From FEN-1297 sp046705645 (lineage in GTDB: Bacteria > Bacteroidota > Ignavibacteria > Ignavibacteriales > Ignavibacteriaceae): a DNA stretch of 64,000 nt. The first letter of the stretch is position 1. Each line of letters begins with the position of its first letter. The notes beneath the pieces are model-generated. The model did no database searches. It was not told the origin of the DNA and worked only from the letters and a program-made list of their open reading frames with translations. A program made the position numbers and the translations under genes. The DNA is taken from assembly GCA_046705645.1 (NCBI GenBank), contig JBJKQE010000016.1:1-64000 (forward strand), read 5' to 3'. Positions 1 to 7,954 of this stretch are shown here, one piece after another.

Positions 1-1
1 T

Positions 2-160
2 ATTCTTATAAATAGAACTGTAAGGGAATCGGAATATGACAAAGTTTTAAATCTGCTTGATAAGTATGGATTAAATAACGGCTGGACACAAGAAATGGAA
101 AGCTTTGAAACCTATAGACCGGATTTTGAGGGCAATAGAGAAAAGCCGTTCTCGTTTTAA
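2..160 (+). CDS. Radical SAM protein, C-terminal fragment (PflX/COG1313-like)
   Basis: Only the last 52 codons are inside the window; the reading frame is open from the left edge to a TAA at 158-160. The visible tail reads LDKYGLNNGWTQE, then a short acidic stretch, then YRPDFEGNREKPFSF. A Gly-rich turn followed by W-(I/T)-Q-E and a final PDF...PF signature is what I remember from the C-terminus of radical SAM proteins related to pyruvate formate-lyase activating enzyme (PflX, COG1313). No iron-sulfur cysteine motif is visible because the N-terminal part lies outside. The family call is therefore recognition of a tail only. The 122 bp between this stop and the marR start carry an operator-like palindrome, so it is probably a separate transcription unit. 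Confidence 0.5.
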   Translation: MLINRTVRESEYDKVLNLLDKYGLNNGWTQEMESFETYRPDFEGNREKPFSF

Positions 161-242
161 GTTTATTCCGGATAAAATAGAATAATTGCCTCCCCTCACA
201 CTCACTACCGGCTCGTTTGCTTTTTCAGGATTCATTCCATAA

Positions 243-259
243 ATATCGTATTACGATAT
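243..259. promoter_or_regulatory. Perfect 17-bp palindrome, probable MarR operator
   Basis: The half-site ATATCGTA (243-250), one central T, and its exact reverse complement TACGATAT (252-259) form a perfect inverted repeat whose right end is 23 bp before the marR start codon. MarR-family dimers typically bind 16-20 bp palindromes overlapping their own promoter, so this is a good candidate for an autoregulatory operator that also controls the downstream efflux gene. Binding is inferred from position and symmetry. Confidence 0.6.
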
Positions 260-282
260 ATCATGCTTTTCAAAACTAAACT

Positions 283-732
283 ATGTCCAAACAGCTTGAA
301 ATTAATATTCAAAAATTAGGAAGCATTTTCCCGGAAATCCAAAGGTTCTTCCATAACCTTTCAATTGAAGTCTCAAAGACAGGCGATTTTACTATTGCTC
401 AGTACCGTGTGCTTTCCTTATTAAATCATTTTGGTAAAATGACGGTCAACGATTTAAAGAAGCATTTAAACATTGCACAAAGCTCGGCAAGCGGAATTGT
501 AGACAGGCTTGAACAAACTGGATTATTAAAGAAAACTACAGGAAGTAATGATAAAAGAATAACACAGCTTGAACTAAGTGCTAAAGCAAAAAAAATTCTT
601 TCCCGGAAGATAGAATCTATGGATAAAGTCTATAGAAAAATATTTGAAAGCTTGAATGAAAAAGATCAGGCGGCTTTTATTAAATCATTTGAAACACTTT
701 TTATGCTGGTGACTAAGATAAAAACAAATTAA
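283..732 (+). CDS. MarR family transcriptional regulator
   Basis: A 149-aa protein of normal MarR length with the winged-helix core at about residues 35-105. The segment MTVNDLKKHLNIAQSSASG is the helix-turn-helix, followed by IVDRLEQTGLLKK and the wing TGSNDKRITQLELS with the conserved D-(K/R)-R of MarR proteins. N- and C-terminal helices would form the dimer interface. A perfect palindrome lies 23 bp upstream of the ATG, suggesting autorepression. The next gene, 72 bp downstream in the same orientation, is a multidrug-type MFS transporter, the usual partner of MarR repressors, so the likely role is ligand-relieved repression of an efflux pump. The inducing ligand cannot be read from the sequence. 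No strong ribosome binding site precedes the ATG, which is common in Bacteroidota-like genomes. Confidence 0.88.
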   Translation: MSKQLEINIQKLGSIFPEIQRFFHNLSIEVSKTGDFTIAQYRVLSLLNHFGKMTVNDLKKHLNIAQSSASGIVDRLEQTGLLKKTTGSNDKRITQLELSAKAKKILSRKIESMDKVYRKIFESLNEKDQAAFIKSFETLFMLVTKIKTN

Positions 733-804
733 ATCAGCGGATATAAATTACTTTATAAATAACTTAACGTATCTATAATTATAAAGAAAGCAGAGATTTT
801 ACTG

Positions 805-2184
805 ATGACTTTAACCGATAAAAAAGAGCGTAATAGAATTCTTTCAGTTTTATTTATAGGCGTATTGATGGGTGCGCTTGATATTGCTATTGTCGGGCCT
901 GCACTGCCTGCAATTCAAAAACAATTCGGACTGGATGAAAGGGCAGTGGCATGGATTTTTGCAGTTTATGTTTTATTCAACCTGGTAGGAACTCCGCTTC
1001 TTGCAAAGCTTTCGGATATAATGAGCAGAAGGAAAATTTATATTATAGATGTTGTGCTTTTTGCGGCCGGTTCATTGATAGTGGCAGCATCACCTAATTT
1101 TACTATTCTGCTGATAGGACGTTCAATACAGGGATTCGGAGCAGGCGGAATATTTCCGGTTGCAAGTGCAGTTATAGGCGATACTTTTCCCGAAGATAAG
1201 CGCGGGGGTGCATTAGGATTAATCGGAGCTGTTTTCGGGATTGCCTTTATTATCGGTCCCGCTATTGCCGGTGTTTTATTAATGCTAAGCTGGCATTGGC
1301 TTTTTATTATTAACATACCGATTGCCGTCATAATAATTATAATGAGTTTGCAGATTCTGCCGGATAACATACCTGAACATAAAAAACCTTTTGATTGGAG
1401 AGGAATGATATTTCTCGGATTAATTTTAACTGCGCTGGCATACGGATTTAATAGAATTGATTCTTCCAATTTTGTCAGCAGTATTCTATCATTAAATGTT
1501 TGGCCTTTCTTAATTTTTGCAATTTTACTTCTGCCTTTATTTGCTTCAAGTGAAAATAAGGCTCACGATCCTATTTTAAGACTAAAGCTATTAACTTCGC
1601 GGCAGGTAATACTTGTTAGCGCTATGGCAATTGGTGCGGGTATAAGTGAAGCCGCCGTGGTTTTTGTCCCGCCGCTGCTTGTTTCTACTTTTAAAGTTAC
1701 AAATTCGCAGGCAAGCTTTATGCTTATACCGATTGTTATTGCAATGGCAATCGGATCACCGCTTGCCGGAAGAATGCTCGATAAAATGGGATCCAAAATC
1801 GTACTGATATTAGGAACTATAATATTGGCTTTAGGGATGTTCGGTCTCGCTTATGAGTCTTCCGTACTTTTAACATTTTATGTTTCGGCATTTTTAGTCG
1901 GCATTGGAATGGGATTTCTTGTCGGTGCCCCTTTAAGATATATTATGCTTAACGAAGCAAAGGCTTCGGAAAGAGCGTCGGGACAAGGGGCCGTTAGGTT
2001 GTTTACGGGAATAGGCCAGTTGTTCGGCGGTGCTTTGGTTGGTGCTGTAGCTTCATCACAGGGCGGCGGCGCATTGGGTCTCCGGAATGCATACTTAATG
2101 GTTGGTGTTATTATCGCCTTTCTGGTTATTGTATCGTTTGGGCTGAAAGTACGCTCTGAGGAATTAAAATCAACGGATAAATAG
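805..2184 (+). CDS. MFS multidrug efflux transporter, DHA2 (EmrB/QacA) type
   Basis: A 459-aa inner-membrane protein with about 14 hydrophobic segments, the count expected of the DHA2 drug:H+ antiporters. Diagnostic motifs are visible: motif D1/A region with GALDIAIVGPALPAI near residues 19-33, LAKLSDIMSRRKIYI (motif A, loop 2-3) around 66-80, and GRSIQGFGAGGIFPV (motif B/C) near 105-119. It probably exports small hydrophobic compounds using proton motive force. It follows marR in the same direction with a 72-bp gap and is probably controlled by that regulator. The start was taken as the ATG at 805, preceded by an AAGAAAG-like stretch. The substrate is unknown; a sugar or metabolite exporter is possible but less likely given the MarR partner. 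Confidence 0.88.
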   Translation: MTLTDKKERNRILSVLFIGVLMGALDIAIVGPALPAIQKQFGLDERAVAWIFAVYVLFNLVGTPLLAKLSDIMSRRKIYIIDVVLFAAGSLIVAASPNFTILLIGRSIQGFGAGGIFPVASAVIGDTFPEDKRGGALGLIGAVFGIAFIIGPAIAGVLLMLSWHWLFIINIPIAVIIIIMSLQILPDNIPEHKKPFDWRGMIFLGLILTALAYGFNRIDSSNFVSSILSLNVWPFLIFAILLLPLFASSENKAHDPILRLKLLTSRQVILVSAMAIGAGISEAAVVFVPPLLVSTFKVTNSQASFMLIPIVIAMAIGSPLAGRMLDKMGSKIVLILGTIILALGMFGLAYESSVLLTFYVSAFLVGIGMGFLVGAPLRYIMLNEAKASERASGQGAVRLFTGIGQLFGGALVGAVASSQGGGALGLRNAYLMVGVIIAFLVIVSFGLKVRSEELKSTDK

Positions 2185-2673
2185 AACGCATATTTTGATG
2201 ATTTAATAAGATTTATTAGGATTTTTTTTATTATAAAATTAAAAATTTATAAAATGCTGAAATAATTAAATTAGTATATCAAAATTTTCATAAATTTCTT
2301 TCATAAATAATCATATCCATCATAATAATCAGTGTTCTATTTTTTAGAAGAATATTACTTTTAATCAGCCTCTAACTTAGTCCTAAGTAATAAAATTGTT
2401 AAATCTAATAATTTTATTGACAATCAAATTCCATTTTTTTAGTTTATTGTCCTGAATTGGGTAATTAAAGGCTCTCTTTCCGAAAGTATATTCTTTTTGA
2501 TTTTTAGTTTGGATATTATTTCTTTAATTCGATGCGGATCAACAGAAAGTATGTAAGTGCTAATGGAGTGAAATATAAAATATACTTACGGTTTTAACAT
2601 TTGAAATTGATAATATAATGGTACATAAATAATTATTTCCATCTCATCAATAAAATTAAGAAGGAGTTATATT
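2185..2673. other. 489-bp AT-rich intergenic region with a candidate Bacteroidota promoter
   Basis: No coding signal was seen. Near the downstream gene, TTTG (2600-2603), an 18-bp spacer and TACATAAA (2622-2629) resemble the Bacteroidota promoter TTTG-N19-TAnnTTTG. A GTAAGT/ACTTAC inverted pair flanks this area upstream. A strong AAGGAG ribosome binding site precedes the ATG at 2674. The promoter call is weak because the -7 element is imperfect. Confidence 0.3.
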
Positions 2674-3267
2674 ATGAACCTTGTTGAAAGAGCAAAGAAC
2701 ATTATCACTACTCCTAAAACCGAATGGGCTGTAGTCGCTTCGGAAGAACCAAATATTCAACAAATAATGATTAGCTATGTCCTTCCCCTGGCATTAATCC
2801 CTGCCGTTGCCAGCATTCTAGGCTGGGGCGTTCTGGGAACTGCTTTTATTAAATCATTTACATGGGGAATTGCAATGGGGCTGGTGCAGTTTATTTCTGC
2901 ATTTATTACTGTATACTTGGCTGCACTTGTAATTAACTTACTTGCGCCGAATTTCGGTTCGGAAAAGAATATGGGGAGAGCAATTCAGCTGGTTGCATAC
3001 TCCTATACGCCGTTTTGGGTCGGAGGAATATTAAACATTTTCCCGTTTCTTAGCTGGCTTGGAATGCTCTTCGGACTGTACGGACTTTACTTGATGTATG
3101 TCGGTCTTCCGTTTACAATGAAGACTCCTCAAGATAAAAATGTTGTTTATTTAATTGTCTCAATAATTGTCCTTATAATAGCTTATTGGTTAATTGCACT
3201 TATATTGACGAGTATTCTGCTTACAATATTCGGACTAAGTTTTATGTCCATGGCCGGAATGCACTAG
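2674..3267 (+). CDS. Yip1 domain integral membrane protein
   Basis: A 197-aa protein with a short cytoplasmic N-terminus (NLVERAKNIITTPKTEWAVV) and about five hydrophobic segments. The opening, an amphipathic helix with TPKTEW followed by the first membrane segment, is characteristic of the bacterial Yip1 family (PF04893). A further hallmark is the mid-protein phrase AIQLVAYSYTPFWVGGI, where the Yip1 core proline lies in a membrane helix. Bacterial Yip1 proteins have no firmly established function; the eukaryotic relatives act in membrane trafficking. The gene stands alone, with an AAGGAG ribosome binding site and a clear terminator 77 bp after its stop, so it is likely monocistronic. Confidence 0.8.
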   Translation: MNLVERAKNIITTPKTEWAVVASEEPNIQQIMISYVLPLALIPAVASILGWGVLGTAFIKSFTWGIAMGLVQFISAFITVYLAALVINLLAPNFGSEKNMGRAIQLVAYSYTPFWVGGILNIFPFLSWLGMLFGLYGLYLMYVGLPFTMKTPQDKNVVYLIVSIIVLIIAYWLIALILTSILLTIFGLSFMSMAGMH

Positions 3268-3343
3268 AATATAATAGTTGAAGAAGTTAAAAAAGAAAAG
3301 CTTTACAATTTTTTACTGTTTCTTAAAGGATATAATTTTTTAG

Positions 3344-3380
3344 ACGGGAATAGTTTATTAAAATTATTCCCGTTTATTTT
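3344..3380 (+). terminator. Rho-independent terminator after the Yip1 gene
   Basis: A 9-bp perfect stem, ACGGGAATA (3344-3352) with TATTCCCGT (3365-3373), encloses a 12-nt loop and is followed by a T-rich stretch (TTATTTT). It lies 77 bp after the stop of the Yip1 gene. Confidence 0.75.
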
Positions 3381-3503
3381 AACCTTTTTCTTTTGTTTTA
3401 GAATTAATTTTACTTTTAATATTTATCAATAAAGTTAATATTCCTTATTCTTTTTAACTTTCAACTGTAATTTTTTTCATGTTAATATTAAAACGGGGCA
3501 GTT

Positions 3504-4979
3504 ATGAAATTATTTTATGTTTTATTTTCAATTATTATGTTAATTCCGTTAACTCTTTCTGCGGTTACTCCGTTAAAGTTCGATAATTATTTTATTGATA
3601 AAACAATGCGTATAGATTATTACCATATAGGTGATGCAAAAACGGAGCTGGTAACTCTCGATCAAATTTATCAGTACGGAATTTGGGCCGGCAGTAAAAT
3701 GAATTTAATCGATAATTTTAACAACGGAAGATATTTTGTTAAAATTTACGATGATGCATCGGGGAATCTTATTTTTTCAAAGGGATTCGACAGCTACTTT
3801 GGCGAATATCAAACAAGTGATGACGCTTTAAATGGTATTAAACGGACTTATTCCGAATCAGCACTTATTCCATATCCTAAACACAAGATTAAATTTGTAC
3901 TGGAAAAGCGTAACCGTGAAAATAAGCTGGAAGAATTCTTTTCTAAGGAAATCGATCCTACGAGTATCGGAATAATAAAAGATAAAATTATAGATAACTC
4001 GGTAAAAATATTTTACGGTTTAAAGTCGGGTGATCCTCACACTAAAGTTGACATTGCAATTCTGGGAGAAGGTTATACTTTAAAAGAGGAAAAAAAGTTT
4101 GAGTCGGATTTTAAAAGATTCACCAAAATATTTTTGAATCAAGAACCTTATAAATCGTATAAAAATAATTTTAATATTTATGGAGTATTCAAACCATCTG
4201 AAGAAAGCGGTGTTGATGAACCGACGCATGGTGTTTATAAAAACACAGCTTTAAGCTGTTCTTTCAATTCACTCGGTTCCGAAAGATATATGCTGACGGA
4301 AGATAACAAGGCTTTGCGAAGCATTGCTTCTCATGTGCCTTACGATGCAATTTATATTATGGTAAATACTAAACGCTACGGGGGCGGAGGAATTTATAAT
4401 TTATATTGTACATTTGTTACCGATAACCAGTGGAGCGAATACATATTTCTTCATGAATTCGGACATTCGTTTGCGGGCTTAGCTGATGAATATTATTCGT
4501 CTGATGTTGCTTACAATGACTTTTACCCAAAAGGAGTTGAGCCGGTCGAACCTAACATTACGGCACTACTCGACTCAAATAATATAAAGTGGAAAGATCT
4601 TGTAACACCTGGAACCGAAATTCCTACACCCTGGGAAAAGAAAGCTTATGATGAAAAGGATTATACCTGGCAAAAAAGTCGGAAAGAATTAAATAATAAT
4701 ATCGCGGAAGCTGTAAGAAATAATGCACCTGCCGTTGAAATAAAAAAACTTGAGGATGAATACAATAAGGAAGATAAAGAACATACAGCTTCAATGGATA
4801 AATATTTGAGAAGCAGTAAATATTGGGGTAAGGTAGGTGCATTTGAAGGTGCAGGATATTCCTCAAAAGGTTTATACAGGCCGATGATAGACTGCATCAT
4901 GTTCTCAAAGGGGAAAAAGCCTTTCTGCAAAGTTTGTGAAGCGGCGATTATAAAAATGATAAAATACTACTCGGAATAG
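3504..4979 (+). CDS. Secreted M64 family metallopeptidase (IgA-peptidase-like)
   Basis: A 491-aa exported protein: signal peptide at residues 1-19 (MKLFYVLFSIIMLIPLTLS), an N-terminal beta domain (about 20-160; M64_N type), and a catalytic domain from about 175. The segment VDIAILGEGYT starts the peptidase fold, and the zinc site is HEFGHSFAGLADEYY at about residue 317. This is the HExxHxxGxxDE arrangement of family M64 (clostridial IgA protease family), where two His bind zinc, Glu is the general base and the later Asp is the third ligand. A Lys/Glu-rich insertion (about 390-435) precedes a C-terminal segment with MIDCIMFS and FCKVC, whose cysteines could form a disulfide. It is likely a periplasmic or extracellular endopeptidase; the substrate is unknown. 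The next gene starts 18 bp downstream, suggesting co-transcription. Confidence 0.87.
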   Translation: MKLFYVLFSIIMLIPLTLSAVTPLKFDNYFIDKTMRIDYYHIGDAKTELVTLDQIYQYGIWAGSKMNLIDNFNNGRYFVKIYDDASGNLIFSKGFDSYFGEYQTSDDALNGIKRTYSESALIPYPKHKIKFVLEKRNRENKLEEFFSKEIDPTSIGIIKDKIIDNSVKIFYGLKSGDPHTKVDIAILGEGYTLKEEKKFESDFKRFTKIFLNQEPYKSYKNNFNIYGVFKPSEESGVDEPTHGVYKNTALSCSFNSLGSERYMLTEDNKALRSIASHVPYDAIYIMVNTKRYGGGGIYNLYCTFVTDNQWSEYIFLHEFGHSFAGLADEYYSSDVAYNDFYPKGVEPVEPNITALLDSNNIKWKDLVTPGTEIPTPWEKKAYDEKDYTWQKSRKELNNNIAEAVRNNAPAVEIKKLEDEYNKEDKEHTASMDKYLRSSKYWGKVGAFEGAGYSSKGLYRPMIDCIMFSKGKKPFCKVCEAAIIKMIKYYSE

Positions 4980-4997
4980 AAATTAAAGGGTGCGGAA

Positions 4998-5348
4998 ATG
5001 ATTAATAAATCGGAAATAAAAAAGGATTATAAAAAAACATTAAGACCGATGGGGGTTTATCAAGTAAAGAATTTGATCAACGGAAAAATTTTTATAGGCA
5101 GCAGTTTGAACCTTCAAGCAAGAATAAACAGGCATAAGTTCGAACTTAAATTAAACAGCGACGATATTAAAGAACTGCAGGAAGATTATAACAAGTACGG
5201 CGAGGAAAATTTTTCTTTTGATATTCTGGATGAGCTGAAACCGAAAGAAGATCCGGACTATAATTATAAGGAAGATATTAAAGTTCTTGAGCAATTGTGG
5301 ATTGAAAAGCTCCAGCCGTTTGATGAGAGAGGATATAATAAAAGATAA
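4998..5348 (+). CDS. GIY-YIG nuclease domain protein
   Basis: A 116-aa protein consisting of little more than one GIY-YIG domain. The first motif is GVYQVKN (residues 18-24, Ile replaced by Val) and the second is KIFIGSS (Tyr replaced by Phe), followed by NLQARINRHK, which supplies the conserved Arg, and EQLWIEKLQPF, which supplies the metal-binding Glu. The C-terminal GYN matches the usual terminal Asn. The catalytic skeleton therefore looks intact despite the altered name motif. Such stand-alone proteins resemble domains of UvrC, homing endonucleases and T5orf172-type proteins, but the cellular role of free-standing forms is generally unknown. It begins 18 bp after the M64 peptidase with no obvious functional link. 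No phage or intron context is visible. Confidence 0.78.
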   Translation: MINKSEIKKDYKKTLRPMGVYQVKNLINGKIFIGSSLNLQARINRHKFELKLNSDDIKELQEDYNKYGEENFSFDILDELKPKEDPDYNYKEDIKVLEQLWIEKLQPFDERGYNKR

Positions 5349-5452
5349 TAAATATTTTATTCAGCATTTTTATAAATGCTATATAGCACTTTAACAAAAA
5401 GATCAATTAATTAATTTGCTGACAGCTCTTTACCAAATAAAAATTTTGCCTA

Positions 5453-6532
5453 ATGAAAAGCCTAACTTTTATTACCTACTTAATTTTACTTACTTTAGCC
5501 TTTATTTCAAATAAGAACGTATTCGCAATAGAAAAAGATACATCAGCAGTTGAAAATACAAATTTAAATAACGACTTTTTATTAAAAGGTACTTATGAAG
5601 TACAAACAGCGGTATATGATTGGCATGACAATTCAAGAAACCGCGAGGTGCCTGTAAAAATTTACATGCCAAAAGATTCTGCCGGGCCTTTCCCGGTTAT
5701 AATATTCTCTCACGGCCTCGGCGGCTCAAGAGAAGGTTATAAATACCTCGGAGAGTATTGGGCGAGTCATGGTTTTATAAGCATACACCCTACTCATCTC
5801 GGCAGTGATGCAAGTGTATTTAGGCATTCACTGCATCCGCTGCGGGCTCTTGCCGAAGCGGCCGAAAATCCGGAAAATTCTATAAACAGGTTCGAAGATA
5901 TAAGCTTTATTATTGATAAGTTAAGCGAATTAAATGCTGCAGACACTTTGCTTAAAGGTAAAATTAATCTAAATGAGATTGGTGTCGGAGGGCATTCTTT
6001 CGGTGCATATACTGCTTTAGGTTCTGCCGGAATGAAAATAATTATGCCGGACAGCAGTCAAAGATATTATACCGATATTAGAATAAAGGCTGCAATTGCA
6101 ATGAGCCCGCCGGCTAAGGAACTTCCGGATTCGGTTCTTGATCAAATTTACGGCGGGATAAAAATTCCTTTTTTTGTAATGACGGGCACTAAGGATAATA
6201 GTCCTTTTATGGCATTTACTAGATTTACCAAACACAAAGGTCCGCTTGGGTTAACAACAGCTGTCGCCCGCCGCATTCCGTATGATCATATGAAAGGTTC
6301 TGATGATTATTTATTAATTCTTAACGGTGGAGATCATATGGTTTTTTCCGGAAGGTTTATACATACACCGAGTAATAGAAAAAAAGATCCGATATTTCAT
6401 AAATTAATTTTATACAGCTCTACTGCTTTCTGGGATGCATATCTTAAGCACAATAACTTTGCAAAAGAATGGCTGGTAAACGGCGGTTTTAAATCAATAC
6501 TGGGGACTGAAGGGGTATTCGAGTACAAATAA
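5453..6532 (+). CDS. Exported alpha/beta hydrolase, PAF-acetylhydrolase-like
   Basis: A 359-aa protein with an N-terminal signal peptide (about residues 1-25). The alpha/beta-hydrolase core begins at VPVKIYMPKD and PVIIFSHGLGGSREGYKYL (oxyanion-hole region HGLGG). The nucleophile elbow is GHSFGAYTA at about residue 182, the acid is probably in MTGTKDNSPF, and the catalytic His lies in GGDHMVFSG near residue 287. This order and the HGLGGSR phrase match the platelet-activating-factor acetylhydrolase / dienelactone-hydrolase-like family (PF03403, COG4188). Ester hydrolysis of a lipid or acetylated compound in the periplasm is the likely reaction, though the substrate is not determinable. It runs toward the minus-strand miniprotein at 6542, ending 9 bp from it, so the two are convergent. 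Confidence 0.82.
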   Translation: MKSLTFITYLILLTLAFISNKNVFAIEKDTSAVENTNLNNDFLLKGTYEVQTAVYDWHDNSRNREVPVKIYMPKDSAGPFPVIIFSHGLGGSREGYKYLGEYWASHGFISIHPTHLGSDASVFRHSLHPLRALAEAAENPENSINRFEDISFIIDKLSELNAADTLLKGKINLNEIGVGGHSFGAYTALGSAGMKIIMPDSSQRYYTDIRIKAAIAMSPPAKELPDSVLDQIYGGIKIPFFVMTGTKDNSPFMAFTRFTKHKGPLGLTTAVARRIPYDHMKGSDDYLLILNGGDHMVFSGRFIHTPSNRKKDPIFHKLILYSSTAFWDAYLKHNNFAKEWLVNGGFKSILGTEGVFEYK

Positions 6533-6541
6533 AATTTTCTT

Positions 6542-6760
6542 TTATTTTCTTCTTCTAAAATGTTCGCTTTTATAAAATTCACAGGAAAGACATGTTGCCA
6601 GTTTTGTGGCAAATGTTCCTTGTACTTTACCGCCGCAAAATGTTCCGGCTGTGTATGCACAGCTTTGTCCAAAGTTGGGGTATGCCGGGCAAATTCCTAA
6701 TTCTTTTTCTTTGTTCCCTCCTTTTTCACGCCCGCATTTTTTAAATTCCCAGCAATTCAT
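6542..6760 (-). CDS. Cysteine-rich two-CW-domain-like small protein
   Basis: A 72-aa cytoplasmic protein without signal peptide, containing eight cysteines: MNCWEFKKCGREKGG at the start, GICPAYP, SCAY, TFCGGKVQGTF and ATCLSCEFY. The opening CWEFKKCGRE and the central CGGKVQGTFA are typical of small two-CW-domain proteins widespread in anaerobic and environmental bacteria, of unknown function. The cysteines suggest zinc or another metal as a structural ligand. Start: the ATG at 6760 on the minus strand, preceded by a GAGGAT-like sequence. It converges on the hydrolase gene. Most of its family has a second CW dipeptide; here that position reads SCAY, so one CW is not preserved. Confidence 0.72.
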   Translation of the reverse strand: MNCWEFKKCGREKGGNKEKELGICPAYPNFGQSCAYTAGTFCGGKVQGTFATKLATCLSCEFYKSEHFRRRK

Positions 6761-7027
6761 TTTATCCTCATAAAATTATTTTTAACGTATGATATACTAT
6801 CGAAAAAATTAATTTTATGTTTATAATATTTCAAAAAAAGATTAACGATAACAATTATTAAACAGGTGTAATAATGAGATTAAATATTTATTAAGCCCGG
6901 CTATCTCTATTGCTATATTCATTTATAAAATATAATTTACAAAAACTTCAAAGCGGAAATTTCTTTTAATATTACTATAACCAATTTAGAATAATTTTAT
7001 CTGAATTAATTAAGGAGGGATAACGCA

Positions 7028-7891
7028 ATGATTAAAAAGATACTATTATCTATTCTGCTAATTCCATTTTTTGCTTCGGCTGTTTTTGCTCAGGTGCCGA
7101 ACGGAGATTTTGAACAATGGACGAATGGTTCGCCTGCCGGATGGTCAACAAATAATTTTGTAACCGTTACAATTACGCAAACCTCTGATGCACATTCAGG
7201 TTCTTCGGCTGTTAAAGGGACTAATGTACTGTTTAATTCAACGGTTGTTCCACCGCTTTTGCTTTCCGGCGCGTTGGGTCAGACAGGTTTCCCTATTTCT
7301 CAAAGGTATTCAAATCTTACCGGATACTATAAGTTTACTGCAGTAGGCAGCGATCTTCTAGATATAGTAGTGGGCATGTGGAAAAATGGACAGGCTATAG
7401 GCGTCGGCGGTTCATTTTATAATCCTGCATCAAGCTATACTTTCTTTTCTCTTCCCATTACTTACGTTAATAATGAAGTGCCGGACTCATGTCTTATAAC
7501 TATTACGATAGCAAATAACACCAGTGATACCACACACGCAGGGTCGGCTTTTTATTTAGATGACCTGGCAATGAACTCTAATGCTACTGCTGTAAAAGAT
7601 AATACACATCCGCTTATGTTTAAGCTTCAGCAGAATTACCCGAATCCATTTAATCCGACAACTACTATTGATTTTGAAATACCTGTGAGGGAGAATGTTT
7701 CGCTTTTGATTTATAATACGTTAGGAGAGAAAGTAAGAACTTTAATCGACGGCCCCAGAAGTGCTGGTCATTACCAGGTTTCATGGGACGGAAGAGATTT
7801 AAACGGAAACAATGTTTCTTCAGGGATATATTTGTATAGAATTAAAGCGGGTTATTTTGCAGAGAGTAAAAAGATGATCCTTTTAAAATAA
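7028..7891 (+). CDS. Secreted protein with T9SS type A sorting domain
   Basis: A 287-aa protein with signal peptide MIKKILLSILLIPFFASAVFA. The mature N-terminal module (about 22-190) reads NGDFEQW...AGWST and ends with AFYLDDLAMN, the pattern of a jelly-roll carbohydrate-binding-like domain. The C-terminal 85 residues are a type A sorting domain: LQQNYPNPFNPTTTIDF, LLIYNTLGEKVRTL and GIYLYRIKAG. By family knowledge this domain targets proteins through the type IX secretion system to the cell surface or medium. There is no catalytic domain, so it is a binding or structural surface protein. A strong AAGGAGGG ribosome binding site precedes the ATG. A bidirectional hairpin terminator follows 12 bp after the stop. 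Confidence 0.85.
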   Translation: MIKKILLSILLIPFFASAVFAQVPNGDFEQWTNGSPAGWSTNNFVTVTITQTSDAHSGSSAVKGTNVLFNSTVVPPLLLSGALGQTGFPISQRYSNLTGYYKFTAVGSDLLDIVVGMWKNGQAIGVGGSFYNPASSYTFFSLPITYVNNEVPDSCLITITIANNTSDTTHAGSAFYLDDLAMNSNATAVKDNTHPLMFKLQQNYPNPFNPTTTIDFEIPVRENVSLLIYNTLGEKVRTLIDGPRSAGHYQVSWDGRDLNGNNVSSGIYLYRIKAGYFAESKKMILLK

Positions 7892-7903
7892 TTAATTTCA
7901 AAT

Positions 7904-7933
7904 TTTGGAGATGCATAGCAATGCATCTCCAAA
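7904..7933. terminator. Palindromic hairpin between convergent genes
   Basis: A perfect 13-bp stem (7904-7916 with 7921-7933) and a 4-nt loop AGCA; the core is GGAGATGCAT / ATGCATCTCC. It lies between the T9SS cargo gene and the convergent methyltransferase gene and would work in both directions. The hairpin at 19658-19681 has the same GGAG...CTCC ends and an AGCC loop, so this may also belong to a dispersed palindrome family. Confidence 0.7.
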
Positions 7934-7954
7934 GATATTTGATAATTTGGATTA

